Source: Moheibacter sediminis
Lineage (GTDB): Bacteria > Bacteroidota > Bacteroidia > Flavobacteriales > Weeksellaceae
DNA length: 64,000 nucleotides
Assembly: GCF_900176425.1 (NCBI RefSeq)
Contig: NZ_FWXS01000004.1
Coordinates: 1 to 64,000 of the forward strand
Direction of reading: 5' to 3'
Shown piece by piece: positions 51,986 to 60,116 of this stretch (position 1 is its first letter; each line of letters begins with the position of its first letter). The notes under the pieces are model-generated. The model ran no database searches. It saw only the letters and a program-made list of their open reading frames with translations, and was not told the DNA's origin. Made by a program: the position numbers and the translations under genes.

Positions 51986-52432
51986 TTAATTCATTTTGAT
52001 TAAATACCCTAAAAATCCGCCTGTAATTATTGTTGGAATTGAGCCGAAAAGTAGAATCCAAAAAGCAGGTTTGAAATAATAGTCGTTAATAACTTCATTT
52101 ATATCGTATCCTTTGTTTATTTCAGGAATTCCAAATTCTATAAACCCTACCGATGAACCACAAAAGATTCCAACAATTAAGATTAAGAATAACCCTAAAA
52201 TTCCAACAGGAATAGAAATATATTTTACTTTTTGAATAATTGAACTCATCCATTCTGCTATAAATTTTCCAGAAATATAAAGTCCAATAATTCCAATTGA
52301 TAAATTCAAGGGCATTCTGGTTATAAATTCCCAAACTAATTTTGGACTCTGAAATATAATTAATAAGAATGTTACAGCAATTAAAAGATTGATGCTTATA
52401 ATTCCAAAAGTCAAAAATACAGGCGTTTTCAT
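51986..52432 (-). CDS. four-helix membrane protein of unknown function
   Basis: A 148-residue polytopic membrane protein with hydrophobic segments at about 5-28 (VFLTFGIISINLLIAVTFLLIIF), 43-58, 72-94 (YISIPVGILGLFLILIVGIFCG) and 125-145. A start at 52432 (MKTPVF) leaves 10 bases after the upstream gene; a longer frame would overlap that gene by 53 bases. No transporter or enzyme motif is visible. It is the last of three small membrane proteins downstream of the GbsR-type regulator. Confidence 0.6.
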   Translation of the reverse strand: MKTPVFLTFGIISINLLIAVTFLLIIFQSPKLVWEFITRMPLNLSIGIIGLYISGKFIAEWMSSIIQKVKYISIPVGILGLFLILIVGIFCGSSVGFIEFGIPEINKGYDINEVINDYYFKPAFWILLFGSIPTIITGGFLGYLIKMN

Positions 52433-52442
52433 GTTTTTAGAT

Positions 52443-52826
52443 TTAGATATTAAAAGCTTCTCTACGTTCTTTTTCCATAGATTTTCTTCTTCCACGCATG
52501 AACAGGAATAAATTCAGCATCAACATAATTCCAAGATAAATCGCAAATCCACCGATTTTAGAGCTCAAACGCACAATCAAATCTTCTGTGTCAGTAATCG
52601 CATACATCTGTGTGATGAGAAGTGCGAAGCCGATGTTGAGCAGGTAAAATCCGATTTTGAAAAGAGAATTGGTCGCGTATGCTATGTCTTCTTTTTTGTG
52701 GAAAATGTCAAGCATGAAAATTTTTCCGTTTTTAAATAATTGATTTGAAACCAAAATGGTCATCAAAATCACGACAGGTAAATAAATCAAATAAGCTGTC
52801 AGATTGAGGTTAAGTGTTGTTTCCAT
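52443..52826 (-). CDS. small membrane protein, paralogue of 52848-53186
   Basis: A 127-residue protein with three to four membrane segments: about 10-27 (AYLIYLPVVILMTILVS), 57-74 (IGFYLLNIGFALLITQM) and 95-112 (AIYLGIMLMLNLFLFMR). It aligns with the next-upstream gene product: both have a charged cytosolic segment, then NSLFKIGFYLLNIGFA against NRLLLTGYYLVNLGYA, then a conserved E-x-I-x(3)-SxxIG stretch. The C-terminal tail is basic (RGRRKSMEKERRE). Not a known family to me. It is the middle gene of the GbsR operon, 21 bases downstream of its paralogue. Confidence 0.7.
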   Translation of the reverse strand: METTLNLNLTAYLIYLPVVILMTILVSNQLFKNGKIFMLDIFHKKEDIAYATNSLFKIGFYLLNIGFALLITQMYAITDTEDLIVRLSSKIGGFAIYLGIMLMLNLFLFMRGRRKSMEKERREAFNI

Positions 52827-52847
52827 AATTGTTTGTTTTTATAATTA

Positions 52848-53186
52848 TTAAATTGTTTTTTTTCTTAGAAGATAAATTGTGGTCATGTTGATATAATGGA
52901 GAATGCAAAGAATAAGGATGATAGAGCCGATTCTCGACGCTGTCTCAGCGATTAATTCATGGTAATTCTGAATCGGATTCCAGTTGTTGAGATTGATGGC
53001 GGCATAACCCAGATTGACTAAATAATATCCAGTCAAAAGCAGTCTGTTAGTTGATTCACAAACCGCAGTATCTTTTATCAGACTGTTCATGTAAACAAAT
53101 CCCAATTTGTAAAATTTCCAGCCCACGAAGATGGTGATGTAAAAAGTGATCGTGATATAAATGATATAAGAAACTATATTAATCAT
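52848..53186 (-). CDS. small membrane protein, first of a paralogous pair
   Basis: A 112-residue protein with membrane segments at about 4-25 (IVSYIIYITITFYITIFVGW), 50-65 (GYYLVNLGYAAINLN) and 88-105 (IGSIILILCILHYINM). The layout and the motif N-R-L-L-L-T-G-Y-Y-L-V-N-L-G match the downstream 127-residue protein. It sits 52 bases after the regulator gene, likely on the same transcript. The duplicated pair under one MarR/GbsR-type regulator suggests a hetero-oligomeric membrane assembly; that is inference. Confidence 0.7.
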   Translation of the reverse strand: MINIVSYIIYITITFYITIFVGWKFYKLGFVYMNSLIKDTAVCESTNRLLLTGYYLVNLGYAAINLNNWNPIQNYHELIAETASRIGSIILILCILHYINMTTIYLLRKKTI

Positions 53187-53238
53187 ACTGAATGTTTTGT
53201 ATTTTCAGAAATATTTGAAAATTAAAATTAAAAAAATA

Positions 53239-53739
53239 TTATTTCATCAGATTGGTTATTTTTCCCACCAACCAATGTTCGTCACTTTTTATGGCCAATT
53301 CCATGATGTTGTTGATTTTTGTCGAAACTGATGCGAAATCCTTCATCAGTTTTCCAAATTCTTTAGCTTCTTCAGAGCTTTCATCAATGTTCTGAAGCGT
53401 TTCCAAAAATTCAATAACAGGCTCTATTTCTCGTTTTCTTCTTTCTTTCGTAATTTGTTTAAACAAATACCAAACGTCTTTGTCGGCAACGAAATACTCC
53501 TTTCTATCACCTTTTATCAATTCTTTTCTGACAATTCCCCAATCCATCAAAGCACGCAAATTCATATTTGCATTTCCTCGTGAAATTTGCAAATTTTCCA
53601 TCACGTCATCTGTAGAAACCGGCTCGTTTGAAGTAAGTAAAAAAGCGTGAATCTGAGCCATAGTGCGGTTGATTCCCCAATTTACAGCAAAAGTTCCCCA
53701 AGTTTGGATGAATTTCTCTTTGGATTCTTCAAGTTTCAT
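53239..53739 (-). CDS. GbsR/MarR-family transcriptional regulator
   Basis: A 166-residue winged-helix regulator of the GbsR type. It opens WGTFAVNWGINRTMAQIHAFLLTSNEPVSTDDVMENLQISRGNANMNLRALMDWGIVRKE, matching the conserved HTH and the Trp-Gly start typical of GbsR proteins. The wing is KGDRKEYFVADKDVW. The C-terminal half forms dimerisation helices. In Bacillus GbsR senses choline; most Bacteroidetes members have unknown signals. The gene heads an operon with three small membrane proteins and has a consensus promoter with AT-rich repeats (AAATTTAG) that could be an autoregulatory operator. Confidence 0.88.
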   Translation of the reverse strand: MKLEESKEKFIQTWGTFAVNWGINRTMAQIHAFLLTSNEPVSTDDVMENLQISRGNANMNLRALMDWGIVRKELIKGDRKEYFVADKDVWYLFKQITKERRKREIEPVIEFLETLQNIDESSEEAKEFGKLMKDFASVSTKINNIMELAIKSDEHWLVGKITNLMK

Positions 53740-53756
53740 TCTTTTTTATTTTGAAA

Positions 53757-53787
53757 CAAATTTAAACTAAATTTTCTAAATTTTCAA
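53757..53787 (-). promoter_or_regulatory. promoter of the GbsR operon
   Basis: On the minus strand TTG (53785-53787, within TTTTTG), 20 bases, TAAATTTG (53757-53764), both boxes exact. The spacer holds AAATTTAG twice, which could be a repressor site. Confidence 0.7.
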
Positions 53788-53893
53788 AAATTATTGAAAA
53801 TAAAATAATAATAAATTTTTCTTGGAATAATAGAATGCAATCCAAATGGCATAAAACTTGTAAAAACGTGAGCAGAAATATTTGAATTAATCC

Positions 53894-53901
53894 TAATTTT
53901 G
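53894..53901 (+). promoter_or_regulatory. -7 element (TAATTTTG) before the DUF2911 gene
   Basis: An exact TAnnTTTG match 13 bases upstream of ATG 53915. The upstream TTG is not at the usual spacing. Confidence 0.4.
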
Positions 53902-53914
53902 CAAAAACTATAAT

Positions 53915-54430
53915 ATGAAATCCTTCATTTTTTTATTCGCATTTATCCTTTTCGGATTTTTAAACGCTCAAACCGAAGCGTCTAAGAATAACAGAGTTAG
54001 TCCAATCGATTCAGTTGAAATCAAATTAAAAGACAGCCTTCAGGTGGAAATCGTTTATAGCCGCCCATACCTAAAAGGAAGAGAATTTTCGAAACTTGTT
54101 CCTTACGGACAAGTTTGGCGCACAGGTGCGAATGAAGCCACCGTTTTTGAAATCAATGAAAATGTTGTGATCGAAGGAAAAATGCTTCCTGCAGGCAAAT
54201 ACAGTTTGTACACCATTCCTGGAGAAAATGAAACCATCGTTATTTTCAACAAAGATTGGAACCAATGGGGAACAAAATATAACGAAAAACGCGATGCGTT
54301 GAGGATTTCCGTTCCAACCATACGTTCAGAAGAATCTGTAGAGCAGTTCACAATTGATTTGGACGAAACAGGTGCTGCGTGCTTGGTTTGGGGAAACACC
54401 TTGTTTACATTCCACATCCAAAACGCTTAA
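53915..54430 (+). CDS. secreted DUF2911-family protein
   Basis: A 171-residue exported protein. The signal peptide is MKSFIFLFAFILFGFLNAQ. The mature part matches DUF2911: VEIVYSRPYLKGREFSKLVPYGQVWRTGANEAT, then LPAGKYSLYTIPG, IVIFNKDWNQWGT and the closing FTFHI strand. The family is common in Bacteroidetes and has no known activity. Its stop codon (54428-54430) overlaps the stop codon of the convergent TonB-dependent receptor gene by two bases, so no terminator separates them. Confidence 0.88.
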   Translation: MKSFIFLFAFILFGFLNAQTEASKNNRVSPIDSVEIKLKDSLQVEIVYSRPYLKGREFSKLVPYGQVWRTGANEATVFEINENVVIEGKMLPAGKYSLYTIPGENETIVIFNKDWNQWGTKYNEKRDALRISVPTIRSEESVEQFTIDLDETGAACLVWGNTLFTFHIQNA

Positions 54431-56868
54431 CTATTTGCGCCGGCGCGCTGTTTGAGATCGTCTGCACCGCCCGTTCTTCTTCTTTGCGGAACATTGCTGT
54501 TTCCAAAATTATAAGTATATGAAATCACGAAAGTTCGTGTGTCTCGTCGTACTTTAAAATGTTCTTTATAATCGTTGAATTCCGTATCGGCAACCGCTCC
54601 GTTGGTAAAGAAAATATCGTTGAAAGCCAATTTAATGGTACTGTTTTGAAATCTTTTCTGAAATCCTAAATTCAAAAACCAAATAGGTTCTACATCCATA
54701 AATGCATAAATTTCTCTTGCTCTGTAGTTTCCTGTAATTTCAGCTGAATAGCCATTTCCTAATTTGAAATTATTAACTGAATTAAAATTATAAGTGAAAT
54801 TTCCTTTTTCTTTCAAAGTCGTATTGGCAACCGTTCCGGAATAAGAACCATAATAAAAATTCAAGCTGTTATTTGAATTCCACCATTTTGTAATGTCAAC
54901 CGGAATTACCATAAACAACCCGAAAATATCAGCGGTATCCAGATTTTTACTGGTTTGAACGGTTACCTGCAAATCATCTTCCGAGGGAGCAATCACTTCA
55001 GTTATATTATCTGTAGTTCGTGCAAAACTCAAAGTAGTATAAATTTTTTGATTCAATACATGTGTCAATTCCAATGAATGTGTGCTTTGTGGTTTCAAAT
55101 AAGGATTTCCTTCTTTGTAAGTTGTCGGATCTAAAAAGAATTTAAACGGATTCAATTGGTCATAACCTGGTCTTGAAATTCTTCTGCTGTAATTCAATTC
55201 CAAACTATTTTTATCATTCAAAGCATAACTCACAAATCCACTCGGAAAAAGCTGTGTGTAACTGTCTTTGAACGAAGTGCTGGATACCAGTTGTTCTCCC
55301 GTGATGTTGGTATTTTCAACTCTTAAACCTGCATAAATATTCCATTTTCCAAATTGTTTAGAACCGTTTAGATAAGCAGCATTGATGTTTTCTGAATAAA
55401 TAAAATGATTGCTTTTTGTCGGATCAAAAACAGGCGTTTCAGAACTTACATCGTAGAATTCCAGATTGTTATCTGCTTTTACATAACTCGATTTGATTCC
55501 CGCTTCCAATTTGATTTCATTGTTTAAATTCGTTACAAAATCCGATTTCAACCCATAAATTTTCAAATCTCCGACCACATCTCCACGAAGCAAATAAGGA
55601 CTTTGAATTTCATTTTGATTCAAATCAAAATAGCGTGTTTTAAAATTCTGTTCTGTATCATTCCCAAAATTTGCAAAATCAAAATCAGTCGTCAATTCCG
55701 TTCCGATAGTGTCTAAAATGACTTTATGGTTGAGGTTGGCGGAATAATTGTACCAGCTGTCACGCGAATTATTTTTCGTTTCAAATCTTGAACTTAATTC
55801 ATTTGAAGCATCGTAAACATCTGAATAATTTTGTCCCGTCGGATTGAATTTATTGCTGATGGCACTTCCTGAGAATCCCATTGTGTGTTTGTCATTCACA
55901 TAAAAATCCGCACCACCTCGGACAATATGATTTCTAAAGTTCATTTTCAGGAAATTGTCCTGCTCATAAGCTCCGGTGAAATTTCCATCTTCAAAAAACT
56001 GCCTGTTCAACAATAATTCGTTGAACCATTCGCGGTATGCAAAACTGTAGCTTCCGAAAATATTGACCTTATTGTTTCGATGATTTAAGCTGACGCTGCT
56101 GTTGCTTTTCGAATAAATTCCTTGCCCGTATGAAGAAGTGATGCTTCCGTTGGTGCCTTTTCTTTTGTCTTTTTTTAATTTAATGTTGATGATGGACGAG
56201 CCTGCAGCATCGTATTTCGCGCCCGGATTGGTTATAAATTCAATCTTTTCAATGCTTGATGACGGAAGACCTCGCAGATAATTAGCCAAATTTGAACCCG
56301 ACATCTGCGTGATTTTTCCATCGATTTGTACCAAAATTCCACCTCTGCCACGAAGTGAAATATTGTCATTATTATCCACATTTACACCCGGTGCTTTTTC
56401 CAGAATCTCAAATGCTGAAGAACCCGTAGCCGATATGCTGTTTTCTACATTCAATGTCATCACTCCATCTTTACGTTCGATGTAAGGTTTGGTTTTTACC
56501 ACTACAGCTTCGTTCAATTGTTGGACTTGTGCCTGATAAACAAATGGCATCATTTCCATATTATTTTCTGCAGCAAACGCTTCTCCAGACTGAGCACTCT
56601 GCAGCATATCTGTAACTTCCAGAAAGTATTTTCCTTTTGGGATTCCCTCAAAAATGTACAAACCATTTTCATCGGTGGTTTCGGTTTTAATGAGTGAATT
56701 GTCATCTGCATTCATCAAATTGACAATCCCAAAAGCAACCGGAAATCCTGATTCATCCAATACTTTTCCCGAAATATTCAGGTCATTATTTGGGGTTGTT
56801 TGCCCTCTAACCAAACTAAAAATTGTGGTTGCAATAAAAAAGCTAATAGCAAATAAAATACGTATCAT
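54427..56868 (-). CDS. TonB-dependent receptor-like outer membrane protein
   Basis: An 813-residue outer membrane protein. The signal peptide covers residues 1-22. A carboxypeptidase-D-regulatory-like domain follows (about 30-115; SGKVLDESGFPVAFGIVN, YIFEGIPKGKYFLEV). Then comes a plug domain with GVMTLNVENSISATGSSAFEILEKAPGVNVDNNDNISLRGRGGILVQIDG and a barrel of alternating strands ending in the Phe-rich TFVISYTYNFGN. It lacks the long N-terminal SusC-type extension and no SusD gene is adjacent, so it is of the outer-membrane-barrel (PF14905-like) type. The ligand is unknown. It is encoded 13 bases after the MarR regulator and is probably controlled by it. Confidence 0.88.
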   Translation of the reverse strand: MIRILFAISFFIATTIFSLVRGQTTPNNDLNISGKVLDESGFPVAFGIVNLMNADDNSLIKTETTDENGLYIFEGIPKGKYFLEVTDMLQSAQSGEAFAAENNMEMMPFVYQAQVQQLNEAVVVKTKPYIERKDGVMTLNVENSISATGSSAFEILEKAPGVNVDNNDNISLRGRGGILVQIDGKITQMSGSNLANYLRGLPSSSIEKIEFITNPGAKYDAAGSSIINIKLKKDKRKGTNGSITSSYGQGIYSKSNSSVSLNHRNNKVNIFGSYSFAYREWFNELLLNRQFFEDGNFTGAYEQDNFLKMNFRNHIVRGGADFYVNDKHTMGFSGSAISNKFNPTGQNYSDVYDASNELSSRFETKNNSRDSWYNYSANLNHKVILDTIGTELTTDFDFANFGNDTEQNFKTRYFDLNQNEIQSPYLLRGDVVGDLKIYGLKSDFVTNLNNEIKLEAGIKSSYVKADNNLEFYDVSSETPVFDPTKSNHFIYSENINAAYLNGSKQFGKWNIYAGLRVENTNITGEQLVSSTSFKDSYTQLFPSGFVSYALNDKNSLELNYSRRISRPGYDQLNPFKFFLDPTTYKEGNPYLKPQSTHSLELTHVLNQKIYTTLSFARTTDNITEVIAPSEDDLQVTVQTSKNLDTADIFGLFMVIPVDITKWWNSNNSLNFYYGSYSGTVANTTLKEKGNFTYNFNSVNNFKLGNGYSAEITGNYRAREIYAFMDVEPIWFLNLGFQKRFQNSTIKLAFNDIFFTNGAVADTEFNDYKEHFKVRRDTRTFVISYTYNFGNSNVPQRRRTGGADDLKQRAGANS

Positions 56869-56881
56869 AGGTGTAAGGATT

Positions 56882-57316
56882 TTAAATTTGTTGACAGTTT
56901 TCGGTTATTTTTTTGAGTAATGAGTGAAGTGTTTGCAATTCATTTTCGTTGATTCCATTCAATGCAGTTTTTGTGTTTTCCAAAACCAAAGCCTGAACAT
57001 CTTGCAGGATTTTCATTCCAGATTTAGTTATTTTCAAGTCAAATTTCCTTCTGTCCTGTGGATTAGGTTTTCTATCTAAATATTTTGCTTTCACGAGCAA
57101 TTCGATGATTCTGGTTACAGAAGCAGAATCTTTAAAAACTTTTTCTGCCAGTTCCTGTTGTTTGATTCCCGGATTTTCCATGATGGCTTTTAAAATTAGC
57201 CATTGGTCAATTGTGATTTTAAATCCTTGTTCTTTTAATCTTTTTTGCGCATAGTTTCTGTAAGTCCTTATGCTTTTGTCCATCGTATAGAATATAATGC
57301 TTTCTAATTTTTCCAC
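56882..57316 (-). CDS. MarR-family transcriptional regulator
   Basis: A 144-residue (from GTG 57316) or 133-residue (from ATG 57283) winged-helix regulator. ITIDQWLILKAIMENPGIKQQELAEKVFKDSASVTRIIELLVKAKYLDRKPNPQDRRKFDLKIT is a textbook MarR DNA-binding domain, with the wing Asp-Arg-Arg. The C-terminal helices (LENTKTALNGINENELQTLHSLLKKI) dimerise. An in-frame start at 57334 is excluded because it overlaps the -7 box at 57332-57339. It precedes the TonB receptor gene by 13 bases and has a palindromic site upstream, so autoregulation with receptor control is likely. The inducer is unknown. Confidence 0.9.
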   Translation of the reverse strand: MEKLESIIFYTMDKSIRTYRNYAQKRLKEQGFKITIDQWLILKAIMENPGIKQQELAEKVFKDSASVTRIIELLVKAKYLDRKPNPQDRRKFDLKITKSGMKILQDVQALVLENTKTALNGINENELQTLHSLLKKITENCQQI

Positions 57317-57331
57317 AATCTGAATTTTAAG

Positions 57332-57369
57332 CAAATATATAAATGATTTATCAATAGTTGATATATCAA
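57332..57369 (-). promoter_or_regulatory. MarR operon promoter with palindromic operator
   Basis: On the minus strand a -7 box TATATTTG occupies 57332-57339. Just upstream lie TTGATATATCAA (57358-57369), a perfect 12-bp palindrome, and the overlapping inverted repeat TATCAA-N3-TTGATA (57350-57364). Binding there would occlude the -33 region, as expected for MarR autorepression. Confidence 0.6.
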
Positions 57370-57442
57370 TTAAAATTATATTAATTTATTTTTAGAAGAT
57401 TTTTATTTTATTATGTGTTATTTTGCAACCTTTAACCAATAC

Positions 57443-58348
57443 ATGGGACCAATAGCAATTTTACTTATTTTTTTATTGTCAATTTCTTCATTAGCACAAG
57501 AAAGATATTTTGAAGATTCCAGCTTTTCTATGTTAGCGGGTGGTCAGTCTAAATATAAGCGCGTATATAATATTGAAAATGACCATGTAAATATTGAAGA
57601 TTATGTGGGATCTTATAGAGTCCATAAAGGACAAGTCTATGGATTAAATGATGTAAAGCAGATTGATAGTTATATATCTTATTGTGTTAGTTTAAATAAT
57701 ATTAATGCTGATAGGGATTACAGTAAAAATGCACAAGGTATTTTTAGAATTAATTCCAATAAGGGCAACAAACTGAGACAAGTTTATGTAAAAGGAAATT
57801 CAATTCGAACAGGTCAAGTGTGGGATGAGGAAGGAAATGAGAAATTAATTAACGGTACCGGTATTCTAAACATTGATTCGAGAGATGAGATTTCTACAAC
57901 AATTTACAAGGATTCGATGTTATTGAACGCTTATATAGTTCGCAAAGAAAAAAGAGATACGATATTCCAAGTCTTTCAGAAGAGAGCTGAACCTATAGGA
58001 GGTCTCAAAAATTATTATCAAAAAATATATGATAAGGTAGGCTTTCCAAAAAATGGTAAACCGGGAGAAACGATTAGTTTCAGCATTAAAGTAAAATTGA
58101 TAGTTAATGAAGATGGTGAATTATCAGATCTAAGTGCTGAAGCATTTTCTGTCAAGTTATTGAAATCATATCCTAAAAATGGAATTCCTATCCATCCCGA
58201 ACCATTAGCAGATCCTCAATATGATTATATGGGTGAAAAAATTATCAAAGAAATGAAAAAACTTCCCAAGTGGAATCCAGCTGAAAAGGATAATAAGCCA
58301 GTAAGAACTGAATCCATTTTAACATTTGGCTTTCATGTTTCTACATAA
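57443..58348 (+). CDS. secreted protein with TonB-C-like domain
   Basis: A 301-residue exported protein. The start ATG at 57443 gives MGPIAILLIFLLSISSLAQ; the frame extends 30 bases upstream, but that would lengthen the signal with polar residues. The middle has beta strands (IFRINSNKGNKLRQVYVKGN, DEISTTIYKDSMLLNAYIV). The final 100 residues resemble a TonB C-terminal-like domain: GETISFSIKVKLIVNEDGELSDLSAEAF, then IIKEMKKLPKWNPAEKDNKPVRTESILTFGFHV. The conserved P-x-W-x-P-A pattern before the last strand is clear. It has no N-terminal membrane anchor of true TonB. It diverges from the MarR operon across a shared promoter region. Confidence 0.75.
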   Translation: MGPIAILLIFLLSISSLAQERYFEDSSFSMLAGGQSKYKRVYNIENDHVNIEDYVGSYRVHKGQVYGLNDVKQIDSYISYCVSLNNINADRDYSKNAQGIFRINSNKGNKLRQVYVKGNSIRTGQVWDEEGNEKLINGTGILNIDSRDEISTTIYKDSMLLNAYIVRKEKRDTIFQVFQKRAEPIGGLKNYYQKIYDKVGFPKNGKPGETISFSIKVKLIVNEDGELSDLSAEAFSVKLLKSYPKNGIPIHPEPLADPQYDYMGEKIIKEMKKLPKWNPAEKDNKPVRTESILTFGFHVST

Positions 58349-58396
58349 GCGTACAGTTTTTACTTTTTCATTCGTTTCCTTTTAGTACTATTTCAC

Positions 58397-58404
58397 TACC
58401 TTTG
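58397..58404 (+). promoter_or_regulatory. -7 element (TACCTTTG) before the aldehyde dehydrogenase gene
   Basis: An exact TAnnTTTG 26 bases upstream of ATG 58431; no TTG at -33. Confidence 0.4.
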
Positions 58405-58430
58405 AACCTTTCAAAAAGTAAACAAACAAA

Positions 58431-59960
58431 ATGATACAAAACGAACTTAAAAAATTAGGATTAAGCGAGATAAACGACGGAACTTCAACCGGATCTAACT
58501 GGTTTTCAAACGGAGAAATCATCGAATCTTATTCACCGGTTGACGGAAAATTAATCGGAAAAGTAAAAACCACAACCAAAGAAGATTACGAAAAAACAAT
58601 AGCTTCCGCTCAGGAAGCATTCAAAACTTGGAGAACAACTCCGGCACCTTTGCGCGGAGAAATCGTTCGCCAATTCGGTGACAAATTAAGAGCCAACAAA
58701 GCAGAATTAGGAAAACTTGTTTCTTATGAAATGGGAAAATCCTACCAGGAAGGTTTAGGTGAAGTACAGGAAATGATCGACATCTGCGACTTCGCAGTAG
58801 GGCAGTCGCGCCAGTTATATGGTTTGACCATGCATTCGGAACGTCCCGGACACAGAATGTACGAACAATACCATCCGCTAGGAATCGTTGGAGTAATTTC
58901 AGCATTCAACTTCCCGGTAGCCGTTTGGTCTTGGAACGCAGCATTGGCTTGGATTTGTGGTGACGTTGTCATCTGGAAGCCAAGCGAAAAAACACCTTTG
59001 TGTGGGGTAGCTTGTCAGAAATTAATTCAAGAAGTTTTAAAAGAAAATAATTTGCCGGAAGGAATCTCTTGTTTGGTAAACGGTGATTACAAAGTAGGAG
59101 AGTTCATGTCACAAGACAAACGCATTCCTTTGGTTTCTGCAACGGGTTCTACACGTATGGGAAAAATTTTGGCGAAAGAAGTTGCAGGTCGTTTAGGAAC
59201 TTCTTTGTTGGAACTAGGCGGAAACAACGCCATCATCGTTACGCCCGATGCCGACATCAAAATGACCGTTATCGGAGCTGTTTTTGGAGCAGTTGGAACA
59301 GCAGGACAGCGTTGTACTTCGACACGTCGTTTGATCATTCACGAATCGATGTATGATAAAGTGAAAGATGCGATTGTTGCGGCTTATGGTCAATTAAAAA
59401 TCGGAAATCCTTTGGATGAAAAAATGCACGTTGGTCCATTGATTGACAAAGATGCTGTAAAAGCTTACCAAAATGCTTTGGTAAAAGTAAAAGAGCAAGG
59501 CGGAAATATCTTGGTTGAGGGTGGAGTTTTAGAAGGAGCAGATTACGAAAGCGGATGTTACGTAAAGCCTGCAATCGCTGAGGTTGAAAACCATTACGAA
59601 ATCGTTCAGCATGAGACTTTCGCGCCGATTCTATATTTTATTAAATATTCGGGTGATGTAGAAAATGCACTCGAAATCCAAAACGGAGTAGCGCAAGGAC
59701 TTTCATCTGCAATTATGACCAACAATTTGCGCGAAGCGGAAAAATTCCTGAGTGCAGGAGGTTCAGACTGTGGTATCGCAAACGTAAACATCGGAACTTC
59801 GGGAGCTGAAATCGGAGGTGCATTTGGTGGAGAAAAAGAAACAGGAGGCGGACGCGAATCTGGTTCTGATTCTTGGAAAATCTATATGAGAAGACAAACT
59901 AATACGATTAATTATACAACCAATCTTCCCTTGGCACAGGGAATTAAATTTGATCTATAA
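58431..59960 (+). CDS. aldehyde dehydrogenase, ALDH7 (aminoadipate-semialdehyde type)
   Basis: A 509-residue NAD-dependent aldehyde dehydrogenase. The general-base Glu261 is in LLELGGNNAI and the catalytic Cys295 in GQRCTSTRR, both at the standard spacing. Other family blocks are YHPLGIVGVISAFNFPVAVWSWNAALAWICGDVVIWKPSEKTP and TFAPILYFIKY. The cofactor loop is VSATGSTRMGKILA. The length, the GQRCTSTRRLIIHES continuation and the overall order match ALDH7 (antiquitin), which oxidises L-aminoadipate-6-semialdehyde/piperideine-6-carboxylate in lysine breakdown. It could act on another omega-amino aldehyde. It is a single gene with its own strong terminator. Confidence 0.93.
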   Translation: MIQNELKKLGLSEINDGTSTGSNWFSNGEIIESYSPVDGKLIGKVKTTTKEDYEKTIASAQEAFKTWRTTPAPLRGEIVRQFGDKLRANKAELGKLVSYEMGKSYQEGLGEVQEMIDICDFAVGQSRQLYGLTMHSERPGHRMYEQYHPLGIVGVISAFNFPVAVWSWNAALAWICGDVVIWKPSEKTPLCGVACQKLIQEVLKENNLPEGISCLVNGDYKVGEFMSQDKRIPLVSATGSTRMGKILAKEVAGRLGTSLLELGGNNAIIVTPDADIKMTVIGAVFGAVGTAGQRCTSTRRLIIHESMYDKVKDAIVAAYGQLKIGNPLDEKMHVGPLIDKDAVKAYQNALVKVKEQGGNILVEGGVLEGADYESGCYVKPAIAEVENHYEIVQHETFAPILYFIKYSGDVENALEIQNGVAQGLSSAIMTNNLREAEKFLSAGGSDCGIANVNIGTSGAEIGGAFGGEKETGGGRESGSDSWKIYMRRQTNTINYTTNLPLAQGIKFDL

Positions 59961-59986
59961 TTTCAAATTTTAAATATCATAAATCT

Positions 59987-60013
59987 AAAGACGGACAATT
60001 GTCCGTCTTTTTT
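59987..60013 (+). terminator. perfect palindromic terminator after the ALDH gene
   Basis: AAAGACGGACAATTGTCCGTCTTT is a perfect 24-base palindrome followed by TTT. The strong GC stem makes it the most convincing terminator in the window. Confidence 0.9.
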
Positions 60014-60104
60014 ATAAATTTATTGTTGTAAATTTAATTAACTCCGGTATTTAAGCTGATAGAACAACTGTACATCCCGCAAAATCATCCATAAAAAAAA
60101 TCCG

Positions 60105-60112
60105 TACGTTTG
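60105..60112 (+). promoter_or_regulatory. -7 element (TACGTTTG) 4 bases before the acyltransferase start
   Basis: An exact TAnnTTTG directly before ATG 60117 suggests a transcript with almost no leader. No -33 TTG is found, so use in vivo is uncertain. Confidence 0.4.
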
Positions 60113-60116
60113 TCTT

